This document shows positions 16,958 through 27,530 of a stretch of DNA of 64,000 nt, one piece after another. The position numbers and the translations under genes are program-made. Source of the DNA: an uncultured Psychrobacter sp. (GTDB lineage Bacteria > Pseudomonadota > Gammaproteobacteria > Pseudomonadales > Moraxellaceae); contig CANLDW010000005.1 in assembly GCA_947489525.1 (NCBI GenBank), forward strand, positions 145,804-209,803, in the 5' to 3' direction. Position 1 is the first letter of the stretch. The number at the start of each line of letters is the position of its first letter. The notes beneath the pieces were generated by a model that made no database searches, had not been told where the DNA came from, and saw only the letters and a program-made list of their open reading frames with translations.

Positions 16958-18487
16958 ATGGAAGATATAGTAAATAGTATAAACGGCATCATCTGGAGCG
17001 ATGCGCTCATCTATTTGTGTCTGGGCGCAGGCTTATTCTTCTCTATTGCTACGCGCGGCTCGCAAGTACGCCTGTTCGGCGAGATGGCGCGCCTCGTATT
17101 CAAAGGTAAAGCCAGCCGCGATGGTATCTCCTCGTTTCAGGCGCTCACCTTATCGCTCGCTGGACGCGTCGGTATGGGCAATATCGCAGGCGTAGCAGCC
17201 GCCATTGGTTTTGGCGGGCCGGGTGCGGTGTTTTGGATGTGGGTGGTGGGCTTCTTAGGGGCGGCCACCGCCTACATTGAAGCGACGCTGGCACAGATCT
17301 ACAAAGAACAAGACGCCTTTACCAGTCAGTATCGCGGTGGTCCTGCGTACTACTTTGAAAAGGCGATGGGTCAGCGCTGGTACGGCATGCTCTTTGCGAT
17401 CAGTGCCCTTATCGCGCTGAGTATATTTTTGCCCGGTATCCAGACCAATGGCGTGGTCAATGCCGTGGCGCAAGTGTTCGGCGAAGGCACAAGCTTAAAC
17501 GTATTGGGCAGTGAAGTCAGTACCGTGCGTTTAGGCGCAATAGCGCTGATCTTGGTAGTATTTGGGGTCATTATCTTTGGTGGTATCAAGCGCATTGCCA
17601 CCTTTACCGAGGTGGTCGTGCCCTTTATGGCGATCGGCTACATCGTCCTTGCTCTCATCATCATGCTGATGAACGTTGCGCTGATTCCGCAAGTGTTTGG
17701 GCTGATCGTTAGCGACGCTTTTACCGCGCAAGCAGGTCTTGGCGCGGCTATCGGTTGGGGTGTCAAGCGCGGCGTCTACTCCAGCGAGGCGGGTCAAGGC
17801 ACAGCGCCCCACGCTGCCGCTGCCGCTGAGGTCGATCACCCCGCGCAGCAAGGACTGGTACAGTCGTTCTCGGTCTATGTCGATACGCTACTGGTCTGCT
17901 CTGCCACCGCCTTTATGATCCTGACGATGGGCACGTATAACATCCAAGGCGAGTTGCCTGACGGGCAATACATCGTCCAAAACGTCATCGCTGGCACGGA
18001 GATCAACTCCCCTGCCTTTACCCAGCTGGCGATGGAGTCGGTCTACGGCGCGTTTGGCAGTACCTTTATCGCGGTTGCCGTGTTCTTTTTTGCCTTTACC
18101 ACCATCCTTGCCAACTACTACATCGCAGAGGTCAACGTCGCCTATTTGACGCGCACCCGTGGTCGCGGCGCTAACCGCACCGGTATGCTACTGGTCAAGG
18201 TGCTGACGATGGCGATGATCGCTTACGGTGGTCTCAATTCAGCAGGTTATATTTGGGCGATTGGCGATATCGGCGTCGGTCTGATCGCCTGGCTGAACAT
18301 CATCGGTATCCTAGTGATCTTTTTTATCTCGCGTCCTGCTATTACTGCCCTACGTGATTACGAAGCCCAGCGCCGTGCTGGGGTGAGCCGCTATAGCTTT
18401 GATCCCATTAAGCTTGGGATAAAGAATGCTGGCTATTGGGAGGCGCGTCATCGTGAGCAGGTAGAGGTCAAAAAAGATCAGGTTTAA
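16958..18487 (+). CDS. AGCS-family sodium:alanine symporter
   Basis: 509-aa inner-membrane carrier that imports alanine, glycine or D-alanine with sodium. About ten hydrophobic helices are visible. The family signatures GRVGMGNIAGVAAAIGFGGP (residues ~68-87), WMWVVGFLGAATAYIEATLAQ and AAIGWGVKRGVYSSEAGQGTAP are present. Length and C-terminal hydrophilic tail are typical. It is transcribed divergently from mesX and is followed by a 214-base gap before the restriction system, so it marks the conserved left border of the defence island. Confidence 0.92.
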   Translation: MEDIVNSINGIIWSDALIYLCLGAGLFFSIATRGSQVRLFGEMARLVFKGKASRDGISSFQALTLSLAGRVGMGNIAGVAAAIGFGGPGAVFWMWVVGFLGAATAYIEATLAQIYKEQDAFTSQYRGGPAYYFEKAMGQRWYGMLFAISALIALSIFLPGIQTNGVVNAVAQVFGEGTSLNVLGSEVSTVRLGAIALILVVFGVIIFGGIKRIATFTEVVVPFMAIGYIVLALIIMLMNVALIPQVFGLIVSDAFTAQAGLGAAIGWGVKRGVYSSEAGQGTAPHAAAAAEVDHPAQQGLVQSFSVYVDTLLVCSATAFMILTMGTYNIQGELPDGQYIVQNVIAGTEINSPAFTQLAMESVYGAFGSTFIAVAVFFFAFTTILANYYIAEVNVAYLTRTRGRGANRTGMLLVKVLTMAMIAYGGLNSAGYIWAIGDIGVGLIAWLNIIGILVIFFISRPAITALRDYEAQRRAGVSRYSFDPIKLGIKNAGYWEARHREQVEVKKDQV

Positions 18488-18701
18488 AGATGGAGTTTAG
18501 AGAGGATAAGGTTTAAAAGTAAGCATACATTAGGGTAAAAATAAAGCCTTAGACCTTTATCCTATCAAAGGCTTATACACTCAGTATAAGTCTTTTTTAC
18601 TATCGCCAATAATGGCAAATATTGCTATAGTAAGAGATTTTTCGTCCCTTGATAGCGAGCGCTGTCAGCCTGTTTTGTCTATTATTTTTATAGGAATACC
18701 C

Positions 18702-20261
18702 ATGACCAGTACCCAGCAACGCGCCGAACTCCAACGCCAAATATGGCAAATCGCTAACGAGGTTCGCGGTTCAGTTGATGGTTGGGATTTTAAGCAGTAT
18801 GTGCTCGGTACGCTGTTTTATCGTTTTATCAGTGAGAACTTCATCAATTATATCGAAGGCGACGATGAGAGTATCAATTACGCGTCATTCGCTGATGATG
18901 ACGAGCGTATCGAGCTGATCAAGGACGATGCGATTAAGACCAAAGGCTACTTTATCTACCCAAGCCAGCTGTTTACCAATGTTGCGGCAACGGCACACAA
19001 GAACGATAACCTAAACACTGACTTGGCAGCGATATTTAACGCCATCGAGTCCTCGGCTAACGGCTACCCCTCCGAGCCTGATATCAAGGGCTTGTTTGCT
19101 GATTTCGATACCACCAGTAACCGCCTTGGTAATACGGTCGCGGATAAAAACACCCGCCTTGCAGCAGTGCTCAAAGGCGTCGATAAGCTGAGCTTTAATA
19201 AGTTCGCGGACAATCAGATCGATCTGTTCGGTGATGCTTATGAGTTTTTGATCTCAAACTACGCGGCCAATGCCGGCAAGTCTGGTGGCGAGTTCTTTAC
19301 CCCGCAAAACGTCTCCAAGCTTATCGCGCAATTAGCCATGCACAAGCAAGAAACGGTCAATAAAATATACGACCCAGCGGCAGGCTCAGGCTCGCTCCTC
19401 TTGCAAGCCAAAAAGCACTTTGACGCCCATATCATCGAAGACGGCTTTTTTGGGCAAGAGATCAATCACACCACCTATAACCTTGCGCGTATGAATATGT
19501 TTTTGCATAACATCAATTACGACAAGTTCAATATCACCCTTGGCAATACGCTGCTCAATCCGCACTTTGGCGATGACAAACCTTTTGACGCGATCGTCTC
19601 CAATCCGCCCTATTCGGTCAAGTGGATTGGCAGCGACGATCCGACTTTAATCAACGATGAACGTTTTGCGCCAGCGGGCGTACTTGCGCCCAAGTCCAAG
19701 GCGGACTTTGCGTTTGTGCTCCATGCGCTCAGCTATCTATCAAGTAAAGGCCGCGCGGCGATTGTCTGCTTCCCGGGTATCTTTTATCGCGGCGGCGCTG
19801 AGAAAAAAATCCGTGAGTATTTAGTCGATAACAATTACGTAGAGACGGTGATATCGCTGGCGTCCAATCTATTCTTTGGCACCTCCATCGCGGTCAATAT
19901 TTTAGTGCTGTCAAAGCACAAAACCGATAGCACAACCCAGTTTATTGATGCCAGCTCGCTGTTTAAATCTGAGACCAATACTAACGTCTTAACCGATGCG
20001 CATATCGCGCAAATTATGGCACTATTTGATAGTAAAGAAGACACCGATTATCTCGCTGCTAGTGTCGATAACAGCGCTATCGCTGCTAATGATTATAATT
20101 TGTCGGTCAGCGCTTACGTCGAAGCCGAGGACACCCGCGAAGTTATCGACATCGACACTCTCAATGCTGAGCTAAAAACCACCGTTGCCAAGATTGATCA
20201 GCTGCGTAAGGATATTGACGCTATTGTTTTAGACATCGAAGGTACGGAGTCTCAAGCATGA
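18702..20261 (+). CDS. hsdM: Type I restriction-modification methyltransferase subunit
   Basis: HsdM is the N6-adenine methyltransferase subunit of a type I system. The N-terminal helical domain ([36 protein letters not shown]) is followed by [13 protein letters not shown], motif [14 protein letters not shown] and the catalytic motif IV NPPY ([10 protein letters not shown]). Length from the ATG at 18702 is 519 aa, normal for the EcoR124-like class; an in-frame ATG at 18612 lacks a ribosome site and would add 30 unrelated residues, whereas TAGGAA precedes 18702. The stop overlaps hsdS by 4 bases. Confidence 0.95.
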   Translation: MTSTQQRAELQRQIWQIANEVRGSVDGWDFKQYVLGTLFYRFISENFINYIEGDDESINYASFADDDERIELIKDDAIKTKGYFIYPSQLFTNVAATAHKNDNLNTDLAAIFNAIESSANGYPSEPDIKGLFADFDTTSNRLGNTVADKNTRLAAVLKGVDKLSFNKFADNQIDLFGDAYEFLISNYAANAGKSGGEFFTPQNVSKLIAQLAMHKQETVNKIYDPAAGSGSLLLQAKKHFDAHIIEDGFFGQEINHTTYNLARMNMFLHNINYDKFNITLGNTLLNPHFGDDKPFDAIVSNPPYSVKWIGSDDPTLINDERFAPAGVLAPKSKADFAFVLHALSYLSSKGRAAIVCFPGIFYRGGAEKKIREYLVDNNYVETVISLASNLFFGTSIAVNILVLSKHKTDSTTQFIDASSLFKSETNTNVLTDAHIAQIMALFDSKEDTDYLAASVDNSAIAANDYNLSVSAYVEAEDTREVIDIDTLNAELKTTVAKIDQLRKDIDAIVLDIEGTESQA

Positions 20262-21433
20262 GTGAGTTAACTTATTTAGAGAAACTGCTAGATGGGGCTG
20301 AGGTTGAGTGGAAGTTGTTAGGAGAGGTTGGCGAATTGGTTCGCGGAAATGGTTTACCAAAAAAAGATTTTACTGAAAGTGGTACACCTGCTATTCACTA
20401 TGGGCAAATTTATACTTACTATGGCTTATCTACAACATCAACCAAATCTTTCGTTTCGCCTGAAACAGCCAAAAAGCTAAAAAAAGTTAATAAAGGCGAT
20501 GTTGTAATTACAAATACAAGTGAAAACTACGAAGATGTCGGTAAAGCACTCGTTTATCTAGGTGAAAAACAAGCGGTTACTGGAGGGCATGCAACTATTT
20601 TCAAACCAAGCAAAATAATTTCAGGAAAATACTTTGCATATTTTACTCAGTCGAATTTGTTTTCAAGTCAGAAAAGGAAATACGCAAAAGGCACTAAGGT
20701 TATTGATGTATCAGCAACTGATATGGCAAAAATTTTGATTCCTATTCCCCCTCTCGCCGTCCAAAATAAAGTGGTGCAAATTTTGGATACATTTACCACC
20801 CTTACCGCAGAGCTTACCGCAGAATTATTAGCACGTAAAAAGCAATATGTCTATTATCGCGACCAATTATTAACATTTAATAATGACGAAGTTGAGTGGA
20901 AAACACTAGATGAAGTTGCAGTAATAGGTACAGGCAGTCACAACACACAAGACGCTCTTGAAGAAGGTAAATATATTTTCTATGCTCGAGGACGTGATCC
21001 ATTAAGATTGGATGTTTTCGATTTTGATGAAACTGCAATTATCACTGCTGGGGATGGTGCCGGAGTAGGAAAAGTGTTTCATTATACTCAAGGCAAATAT
21101 GCACTGCATCAGCGCGCCTATCGTATAGTTCCAAATGAGCTTATGGAACCAAGATTTGTATATCATTATATAGTGGCAAATTTCTATAGATATATTCATA
21201 AAGTTTCAGTAAGTTCATCAGTTACCTCTCTTCGTAGACCGATGTTTTTAAACTTTCCGATCCCAATCCCACCCCTACCCGAACAACAGCGCATAGTGAA
21301 TATACTAGACAAATTTGACGCTTTAACCACCTCATTAACCGAAGGTTTACCGCATGAGATTGAGTTGCGCCAACAGCAGTATGAGTATTACCGAGAGCTG
21401 TTGTTGAGCTTCCCCAAGCCTGAGGACGTCTAA
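20258..21433 (+). CDS. hsdS: Type I restriction-modification specificity subunit
   Basis: HsdS determines the DNA target of the type I complex. The 391-aa protein has two target-recognition domains: TRD1 (~residues 10-165) ends in [20 protein letters not shown], and TRD2 (~205-340) ends in [20 protein letters not shown]. Each is followed by a coiled-coil spacer with [14 protein letters not shown] or [14 protein letters not shown]. The recognition-domain DNA is visibly more AT-rich than the flanking hsdM and hsdR, as expected from frequent TRD exchange. It overlaps both neighbours by a few bases. The target sequence cannot be inferred by eye. Confidence 0.94.
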   Translation: MSELTYLEKLLDGAEVEWKLLGEVGELVRGNGLPKKDFTESGTPAIHYGQIYTYYGLSTTSTKSFVSPETAKKLKKVNKGDVVITNTSENYEDVGKALVYLGEKQAVTGGHATIFKPSKIISGKYFAYFTQSNLFSSQKRKYAKGTKVIDVSATDMAKILIPIPPLAVQNKVVQILDTFTTLTAELTAELLARKKQYVYYRDQLLTFNNDEVEWKTLDEVAVIGTGSHNTQDALEEGKYIFYARGRDPLRLDVFDFDETAIITAGDGAGVGKVFHYTQGKYALHQRAYRIVPNELMEPRFVYHYIVANFYRYIHKVSVSSSVTSLRRPMFLNFPIPIPPLPEQQRIVNILDKFDALTTSLTEGLPHEIELRQQQYEYYRELLLSFPKPEDV

Positions 21434-24400
21434 TGGTTGACTACACCCCCATCGCCGAATCCAATAACTTTATCGTCCTCGATAAGTACCTCAAGGCCCA
21501 TCAGGTCAGCGAAGCTTACCAAAGTGAAAATGAGCTTGAGCGCGAGCTGATAAAAGACTTACGCTCGCAAGGCTACGAGTACCTGCCAGAGCTGACCACG
21601 CAAGCGGTTATGCTCGTCAATGTCCGCGCGCAGTTACAGCGCCTTAATAATGTGCCATTCACCGATGACGAATGGCAGCGGTTTTTGCTTGAATATCTTG
21701 ATAATCCTAGCGACAACAGTATCGATAAGACCCGCAAAGTCCATGATGACTATGTTTATGATTTTGTCTTTGATGATGGGCGTATCCAAAACATTTATCT
21801 ATTTGACAAAACCCACATCGCCAATAATAAAGTGCAAGTGATCAAACAGTTTGCGCAGACCGGCACGCACGCCAATCGCTACGATGTCACTATCCTCGTC
21901 AACGGTCTGCCGCTGGTACAAGTCGAGCTAAAAAAGCGCGGTATCGCCATTCGTGAAGCCTTTAACCAAGTGCACCGCTATAGTAAAGAGAGCTTCAATA
22001 GCGATAATTCCCTTTTTAAATATCTACAGCTGTTTGTGATCTCGAACGGCACCGATACGCGCTACTTTGCCAATACCACCAAACGCGATAAAAACAGTTT
22101 TGATTTCACCATGAACTGGGCAAAGTCCGATAACACCTTGATCAAAGACTTAAAGGACTTTACCGCGACCTTTTTTCAAAAGCGTACGTTATTAAATGTG
22201 CTGCTCAAATATTCAGTATTTGATGTCAGTAACACCTTACTGGTAATGCGCCCTTATCAGATCGCCGCAACGGAACGTATCCTTTGGAAGATTAATAGCA
22301 GCTATCAAGCCAAAAAGTGGAGCACACTCGAGAGCGGCGGCTATATCTGGCATACCACAGGCTCAGGCAAGACCTTGACCAGCTTTAAAGCGGCGCGGCT
22401 AGCGACTGAGCTTGATTTTATCGAAAAAGTCTTTTTTGTGGTGGATCGCAAAGACCTTGATTATCAGACCATGAAGGAATATCAGCGCTTCTCCCCTGAT
22501 AGCGTCAACGGCTCAGACAGCACCGCAGGGCTCAAGCGTAATCTGGACAAGGACGATAATAAAATCATCGTCACCACTATCCAAAAGCTCAACAACCTCA
22601 TCAAAAGCGAGAGCGACTTGTCTATCTATGATAAGCAAGTGGTGTTTATCTTTGATGAAGCGCACCGTAGCCAGTTTGGCGAGGCGCAAAAGAACCTCAA
22701 GCGTAAGTTTAAAAAGTTCTATCAGTTCGGCTTTACGGGCACGCCCATCTTTGTGGAAAACGCCCTAGGATCGGAGACCACTGCCAGCGTATTTGGGCGC
22801 GAGCTGCACTCCTACGTCATCACCGATGCTATCCGCGATGAAAAGGTGCTCAAGTTCAAGGTCGACTATAACGATGTACGCCCGCAGTTCAAAGCGATTG
22901 AGCGCGAGACAGACGAGCAAACCCTAACGGCAAGTGAGAACAGACAACTGCTATTACATCCTGAACGTATTCGCGAGATATCGACGTACTTGCTAACTAA
23001 ATTTAGGCAAAAAACCCACCGCCTGCAAGGGGCTGGCAAAGGCTTTAATGCCATGTTTGCCGTTAGTAGCGTCGATGCCGCCAAGTCCTATTATGAGATG
23101 TTAAATAAACTCCAACAAGACACCTTACAAAAAGGCAGTGCTAAGCCGCTCAAGATTGCGACTATCTTCTCTTTTGCAGCCAATGAAGAACAACAAGCCG
23201 TTGGCGAGATAATCGATGAGAGCTTTGAGCTGTCCGCTATGGATAGTAGCGCCAAAGAGTTTTTAAGCAATGCTATTAACGATTATAACGCCCTATTTAA
23301 GACCAATTATGGCGTCGATAGTAAATCGTTTCAGAACTACTACCGCGATCTAGCGCAGCGGGTCAAAAACCGTGAAGTAGACTTGCTGATCGTGGTCGGC
23401 ATGTTTTTGACGGGTTTTGACGCACCGACCATGAATACCTTGTTCGTGGATAAGAACTTGCGCTATCACGGCTTGATGCAAGCGTTTTCGCGCACCAACC
23501 GCATTTATGATGCCACCAAGACCTTTGGCAATATCGTCACCTTTCGCGATCTAGAAAAAGCCACTATCGATGCCATTACCCTGTTTGGCGATAGTAATAC
23601 CAAAAACGTCGTACTAGAAAAAAGCTATAAAGAGTACATGGCAGGCTTTACCGATGTAGTGACAGGTAAGGCAAGACGCGGCTATTTAGAGATTGTCAAA
23701 GAGCTGGAGCAGCGCTTCCCGAGTCCCGATGAGATCGCCACCGAGGCGGACAAAAAGGACTTTGCCAAATTGTTTGGTGAGTATTTGCGCGTCGAGAACA
23801 TTTTGCAAAACTTTGATGAGTTTGCCAGTCTAAAAGCGATGCAAGACTTAGATATGAGTGACGAGGTCGCAGTCGCAACCTTCAAAGCCGATCACTATCT
23901 CGATGATGAGGATTTAGCCGCTCTGCAAGCGATCAAAGTACCGAGCGCTCGCACCGTGCAGGATTATCGCTCAACTTATAACGACATTCGCGATTGGATA
24001 CGCCGCGAAAAGTCCGGCAACGAGCAGGAAGATTCTAATATTGATTGGGATGAGGTAGTGTTTGAGGTGGATTTGCTCAAATCACAAGAGATTAACCTTG
24101 ACTACATCTTAGAGCTCATCTTTGAGCATAACAAGCAAACCAAGGATAAGTCAGCGCTGGTTGAGGAAGTACGGCGTATGATTCGCGCCAGCCTTGGCAA
24201 CCGCGCCAAAGAGAGCTTGGTCGTCGACTTTATCAATCAGACTAATCTGGATAACATTCCTGATAAATCGAGCATTATCGAGGCGTTTTTTACCTTTGCT
24301 CAAAGTGAACAGCAGCGCGAAGTAGCCGATCTGATCGCTGACGAAAACCTAAATACTGAGGCGGCAAAGCGTTATATCAGCGCTTCCCTCAAGCGCGAAT

Positions 24401-24546
24401 ACGCCAGCGAAAACGGAACAGAGCTTAACGCTATTTTGCCAAAACTGAGCCCGCTAAATCCGCAGTACTTAACCAAAAAACAAAGCGTCTTTCAAAGAAT
24501 CGCCGCCTTTGTAGAGAAGTTCAAAGGCGTGGGTGGTCAGGTTTAG
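21433..24546 (+). CDS. hsdR: Type I restriction endonuclease/translocase subunit
   Basis: HsdR translocates and cleaves unmodified DNA. The 1037-aa protein has an N-terminal PD-(D/E)xK nuclease ([21 protein letters not shown]), then helicase motifs: [12 protein letters not shown] (Walker A, residue ~310), [13 protein letters not shown] (DEAH), FGFTGTPIF, and [12 protein letters not shown] with QAFSRTNR (motifs V/VI), and a long helical C-terminal region that docks on the methyltransferase. All catalytic motifs appear intact. The start is fused to the hsdS stop (TAATG). A terminator lies 22 bases after the stop. Confidence 0.95.
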   Translation: MVDYTPIAESNNFIVLDKYLKAHQVSEAYQSENELERELIKDLRSQGYEYLPELTTQAVMLVNVRAQLQRLNNVPFTDDEWQRFLLEYLDNPSDNSIDKTRKVHDDYVYDFVFDDGRIQNIYLFDKTHIANNKVQVIKQFAQTGTHANRYDVTILVNGLPLVQVELKKRGIAIREAFNQVHRYSKESFNSDNSLFKYLQLFVISNGTDTRYFANTTKRDKNSFDFTMNWAKSDNTLIKDLKDFTATFFQKRTLLNVLLKYSVFDVSNTLLVMRPYQIAATERILWKINSSYQAKKWSTLESGGYIWHTTGSGKTLTSFKAARLATELDFIEKVFFVVDRKDLDYQTMKEYQRFSPDSVNGSDSTAGLKRNLDKDDNKIIVTTIQKLNNLIKSESDLSIYDKQVVFIFDEAHRSQFGEAQKNLKRKFKKFYQFGFTGTPIFVENALGSETTASVFGRELHSYVITDAIRDEKVLKFKVDYNDVRPQFKAIERETDEQTLTASENRQLLLHPERIREISTYLLTKFRQKTHRLQGAGKGFNAMFAVSSVDAAKSYYEMLNKLQQDTLQKGSAKPLKIATIFSFAANEEQQAVGEIIDESFELSAMDSSAKEFLSNAINDYNALFKTNYGVDSKSFQNYYRDLAQRVKNREVDLLIVVGMFLTGFDAPTMNTLFVDKNLRYHGLMQAFSRTNRIYDATKTFGNIVTFRDLEKATIDAITLFGDSNTKNVVLEKSYKEYMAGFTDVVTGKARRGYLEIVKELEQRFPSPDEIATEADKKDFAKLFGEYLRVENILQNFDEFASLKAMQDLDMSDEVAVATFKADHYLDDEDLAALQAIKVPSARTVQDYRSTYNDIRDWIRREKSGNEQEDSNIDWDEVVFEVDLLKSQEINLDYILELIFEHNKQTKDKSALVEEVRRMIRASLGNRAKESLVVDFINQTNLDNIPDKSSIIEAFFTFAQSEQQREVADLIADENLNTEAAKRYISASLKREYASENGTELNAILPKLSPLNPQYLTKKQSVFQRIAAFVEKFKGVGGQV

Positions 24547-24557
24547 TTGAGCGCTTA

Positions 24558-24628
24558 ACTTTAAAACCAAAAAACCCCGCTACCTAACGATAGCGGGGTT
24601 TGACGTTTATGTCTTTAGTCGAACTTGT
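24558..24628. repeat. 71-bp direct repeat with terminator, left copy
   Basis: The first of two direct repeats that bracket the ATPase/RloB module; the other is 26564-26634. The two copies match at 67 of 71 positions, with the first 50 or so bases identical and the four differences in the last 20. The repeat contains the hairpin AACCCCGCTA / TAGCGGGGTT. Confidence 0.9.
24569..24602 (+). terminator. Terminator after hsdR
   Basis: 10-bp perfect stem AACCCCGCTA / TAGCGGGGTT with an 8-base loop, 22 bases past hsdR. The T run is short on the plus strand (TTT) and longer on the minus strand (TTTTTT), so it works best against minus-strand transcripts but can act in both directions. Confidence 0.75.
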
Positions 24629-24758
24629 GCCATCCATAAGTAAAGTTACTTGTTTATCAAATACTTTTAGGTACTTATCTACACTTTATATATTTTCAGG
24701 TAAATAATTATGCTATATTAAGCCAATAATCACAAAATATCGTTAAAAGCGACTCAAT

Positions 24759-25961
24759 ATGATTACTTATATCCGTTTTGATAATTTTTACTCTTACTTA
24801 GAAGATACTGAGATATCTTTTATATTGGGAAAGCAACCTAGATCATCGGATTATGATTTTATAGTCAATACCACGCAAAATGAGTATCGATTAAACAAAA
24901 TCACCGCCATACTTGGCGCGAATGGCTCTGGTAAGACTCAGCTACTAAAGGCGGCTTCGTTTTTGCGTTGGTTTATGTGTGGTTCAACCAGTAGCCTTGA
25001 TTCAGAAGAGGCGATACCCTTTAGTCCATTTGCACTCAGTAAAGATAAGCCTTCTTATTTTGAGTTCGGCTTTTTACTTAAAAATACTGATGACGTCTAT
25101 GAAGAATATCGCTATGAGCTTACTTTGACACAGCATAGCGTGGTTAAAGAGGCCTTATATAAGAAGACCAGTAGTCAATTTAGCTATATATTTATACGCC
25201 ATCATGACGGTGACGCGCTGAGCTATAAGCATCGTAACTTTGTTATCCCTTCTTTGGCTGATGATGTGAAACAAAATACCTCCCTTATCAGCTATGCCAA
25301 CTTGCTTGATGAGCCACTGGCAGAAGCAATCATTGAGATGTTTAATAACTACAAAACTAATGTGGTTGCTATGGGCCGCATTGGTAGCATTAGCCAATCC
25401 ATACCTGAAATGACAGAGTTATTTGCTAAGGATGAGGGTCTAAAACAAACTGCTGAAAAGCTACTGTGTCAGTTCGATACAGGCATCGACGAGATTAATA
25501 TAAAAAGCGTGATGACGGTAAACGAGGGTAAGCAGCAAGAAGTATTGCTACCCTTTGGTGTTCATAAAGTCGGTAATGATACGTTTGAGCTGATGATTTA
25601 CGAAGAGTCTAATGGTACCCAATCCGCTTATAGCTTGCTCGGTCTCATACTACCTGTACTCAAAAATGGTGGCGTAGCTATCATTGATGAGCTTGATAAT
25701 GACTTACACCCCTTGTTATTGCCTGCCATTTTCGATTTGTTTCGCTCATCGCATCATAATCCTCATAACGCTCAGCTTATCTTTAGCTGCCATACCCCTG
25801 AAGTGTTTAATTTGCTGAACAAGCATCAAATCTACTTAGTCGAAAAATACGATCAAGCCTCAGAAGCATGGCGGCTTGATGAGATGGAAGGGGTGCGTAA
25901 TGATGACAACCTGTATGCCAAGTATATGGCTGGCGCGTTTGACGCGATACCCAATCTATAA
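24759..25961 (+). CDS. AAA-family (RloA/AbiLi-like) defence ATPase
   Basis: A 400-aa SMC/ABC-like AAA15-type ATPase. It opens with ITYIRFDNFYSYLEDTEIS, then Walker A GANGSGKT (residues 53-60); late in the protein come Walker B VAIIDELDNDLHP and LIFSCHTPEVFNLL (His switch). No nuclease domain is seen in the protein itself. An RloB-like TOPRIM gene begins 11 bases after its stop, giving the ATPase plus RloB pairing of AbiL, RloAB and, more distantly, PARIS-type abortive infection systems. The gene lies between 71-bp direct repeats just behind the type I restriction operon, which supports a phage-defence role. Function is inferred from family and context. Confidence 0.82.
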   Translation: MITYIRFDNFYSYLEDTEISFILGKQPRSSDYDFIVNTTQNEYRLNKITAILGANGSGKTQLLKAASFLRWFMCGSTSSLDSEEAIPFSPFALSKDKPSYFEFGFLLKNTDDVYEEYRYELTLTQHSVVKEALYKKTSSQFSYIFIRHHDGDALSYKHRNFVIPSLADDVKQNTSLISYANLLDEPLAEAIIEMFNNYKTNVVAMGRIGSISQSIPEMTELFAKDEGLKQTAEKLLCQFDTGIDEINIKSVMTVNEGKQQEVLLPFGVHKVGNDTFELMIYEESNGTQSAYSLLGLILPVLKNGGVAIIDELDNDLHPLLLPAIFDLFRSSHHNPHNAQLIFSCHTPEVFNLLNKHQIYLVEKYDQASEAWRLDEMEGVRNDDNLYAKYMAGAFDAIPNL

Positions 25962-25972
25962 AGGGCTAGATT

Positions 25973-26494
25973 ATGGCGAAGCGCAAACCTACTAGATCAG
26001 TCAACAAAACCACTCTACTCGTTATGGGTGAAGGGGAACATGACAAGGCATTTCTAAGTCATATGAAAGGCCTATATCATCAAAGACGATCTGGGAGTAA
26101 AATCACTCTTGATTTTTCGAGTGGGGGCTCACCACACGATATCATCAAGGACACGGTTAAAAAGAGTCGTCACGTTGATTATGATCAGAAGTTTATTCTG
26201 ATGGATAGCGACGTGCCCGTTAAGCAACAAGATATTAAAGCAGCTGATGATTCAGACATTACTATCTTATATTCAACACCACTGTGCTTAGAAGGCATGC
26301 TACTTGATGTTTTAGATCAGAAAATTCCTAATACAGCGCAAAAATGCAAAAGCACGCTGCATCCGCAACTAGCTGATAGCCCTGTACTAGCAAAAAGCTA
26401 TGAGCTGTTATTTACAAAGCCGGTTCTTGATAAAACTGCTCATACGACAATCAAAGCACTACGCAAGTTACTTAGTAGTACATCAAAAAAGTGA
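25973..26494 (+). CDS. RloB-like TOPRIM-type putative nuclease
   Basis: 173-aa protein resembling RloB/AbiLii. After a basic N-terminus it reads TLLVMGEGEHDKAFLSHMKG (acidic Glu20/Glu22 of a TOPRIM-like site), FILMDSDVP (Asp77 and Asp79, the DxD pair) and STPLCLEGMLLDVL, matching the family C-terminal S-x-P-x-x-E block. These acidic residues could bind Mg for nucleic-acid cleavage. It is a little shorter than typical RloB (~200 aa). It is 11 bases downstream of the ATPase gene, so the pair is one operon. Role as toxin/effector released by the ATPase is inference. Confidence 0.75.
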   Translation: MAKRKPTRSVNKTTLLVMGEGEHDKAFLSHMKGLYHQRRSGSKITLDFSSGGSPHDIIKDTVKKSRHVDYDQKFILMDSDVPVKQQDIKAADDSDITILYSTPLCLEGMLLDVLDQKIPNTAQKCKSTLHPQLADSPVLAKSYELLFTKPVLDKTAHTTIKALRKLLSSTSKK

Positions 26495-26563
26495 TCTTTT
26501 TTAAATATCTTCTTTATTGATCACAAGGTACTAAAAGTAGCGTGTCTTAATTTCTATATTATT

Positions 26564-26634
26564 ACTTTAAAACCAAAAAACCCCGCTACCTAACGATAGC
26601 GGGGTTTGACGTTTACATCTTTGGTCGAGCTTGT
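26564..26634. repeat. 71-bp direct repeat with terminator, right copy
   Basis: Second copy of the repeat at 24558-24628, 67 of 71 bases identical, lying between the RloB-like gene and the 3' end of the convergent nitroreductase gene. It marks the right edge of a ~1.94-kb inserted module. Confidence 0.9.
26574..26607 (-). terminator. Terminator of nitroreductase gene
   Basis: Same hairpin as at 24569-24602 (AACCCCGCTA / TAGCGGGGTT). On the minus strand the stem is followed by TTTTTTGGTTTT, so this is a good intrinsic terminator for the nitroreductase gene that ends at 26657, and it can also stop the RloB transcript. Confidence 0.85.
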
Positions 26635-26656
26635 CTCGCCTACTGGCAATAACAGC

Positions 26657-27268
26657 TTACTTACCAAATACTTTCATACGCTCATCTAATGGCTTGAACT
26701 CTTTGTCGCCTGCTGGTTGCTCGATGCTACCAAAGACCATCTGCGCGTTCAATTCCCAATGCTCATCAATGTTCCATGCCTCAGAGACTTCTTTATCGAT
26801 GATTGGGTTATAGTGCTGCAAATTGGCTCCGACATCGATACTAGCAAGGGCAGTCCAGATCTCGTACTGATGCATAGCACTTGTTTGGTCAGCCCAGATA
26901 GGGAACTTGTCTGCATATAACGGCGCTGCAGCTTGCATATCACGTACGACGCTGTGATCTTCAAAGAACATGATCGTACCCGCGCCCGCTCTGAAGCCAT
27001 CAAGCTTTTGCTTAGTCTGTGCGAACTGATCGTCATCGTTGACGATACCGCGTAGCTTCTCTTCTGTGATATCCCATAGTTTTTTGTGATCATCACCGAA
27101 TAAGACAACAACACGCGCTGACTGTGAGTTAAACGCTGAAGGAACGTGCAACACAGCGTGCTCAACCAGCTTTACGATCTCATCATTTGATACCGGTAAG
27201 TTATTACCTAGACCATAGATAGAGCGACGTTTTTCAACGATTTTTTTAAAGGTTTGTAGATCTGACAT
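26657..27268 (-). CDS. Nitroreductase family protein
   Basis: 203-aa FMN-dependent oxidoreductase. The N-terminal VEKRRSIYGLGNN gives the family's Arg-Arg-Ser FMN phosphate site, VLHVPSAFNSQSARVVVLFG the central block, and LQHYNPIIDKEVSEAWNI the C-terminal substrate region. It matches the fatty acid repression (HBN1/FrmA-like) nitroreductase subgroup of about 200 aa. The second ATG (27268) is chosen because GGAG lies 7 bases upstream of it, but only 1 base from the ATG at 27274. It is cytosolic and likely reduces quinones or nitro compounds; the pirin genes upstream point to electrophile stress. Confidence 0.9.
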   Translation of the reverse strand: MSDLQTFKKIVEKRRSIYGLGNNLPVSNDEIVKLVEHAVLHVPSAFNSQSARVVVLFGDDHKKLWDITEEKLRGIVNDDDQFAQTKQKLDGFRAGAGTIMFFEDHSVVRDMQAAAPLYADKFPIWADQTSAMHQYEIWTALASIDVGANLQHYNPIIDKEVSEAWNIDEHWELNAQMVFGSIEQPAGDKEFKPLDERMKVFGK

Positions 27269-27530
27269 AGTCATACTCCAGAATGTTATGGGTGGATGTG
27301 ATAGATAAATATAATAAAAATATTAACAAAAGCACGACCGCTAACTGATATCTCACCGCTGAGAGTTAAGGGTGAGTAGGCAACGTCCTTGCTTATGACT
27401 TCTGCGCTTATTGTAGAAAAAAATAAGCAAAAACCCTATCTCTTTTTTGTAAAAATACTTAACAGTAGCTACTAATTTTAAGTTTTTATTAACGAGTTGC
27501 TACTGAGACATCTGTAAAGTCTTTACAACT

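Noticed and set aside
18612..18701. 30-residue N-terminal extension of HsdM
   Set aside because: No ribosome site at the upstream ATG and the extra residues are not in the family; the ATG at 18702 has TAGGAA upstream.
26495..26563. Small RNA or antitoxin between the RloB-like gene and the repeat
   Set aside because: Only about 70 AT-rich bases, with no promoter, ORF or hairpin visible.
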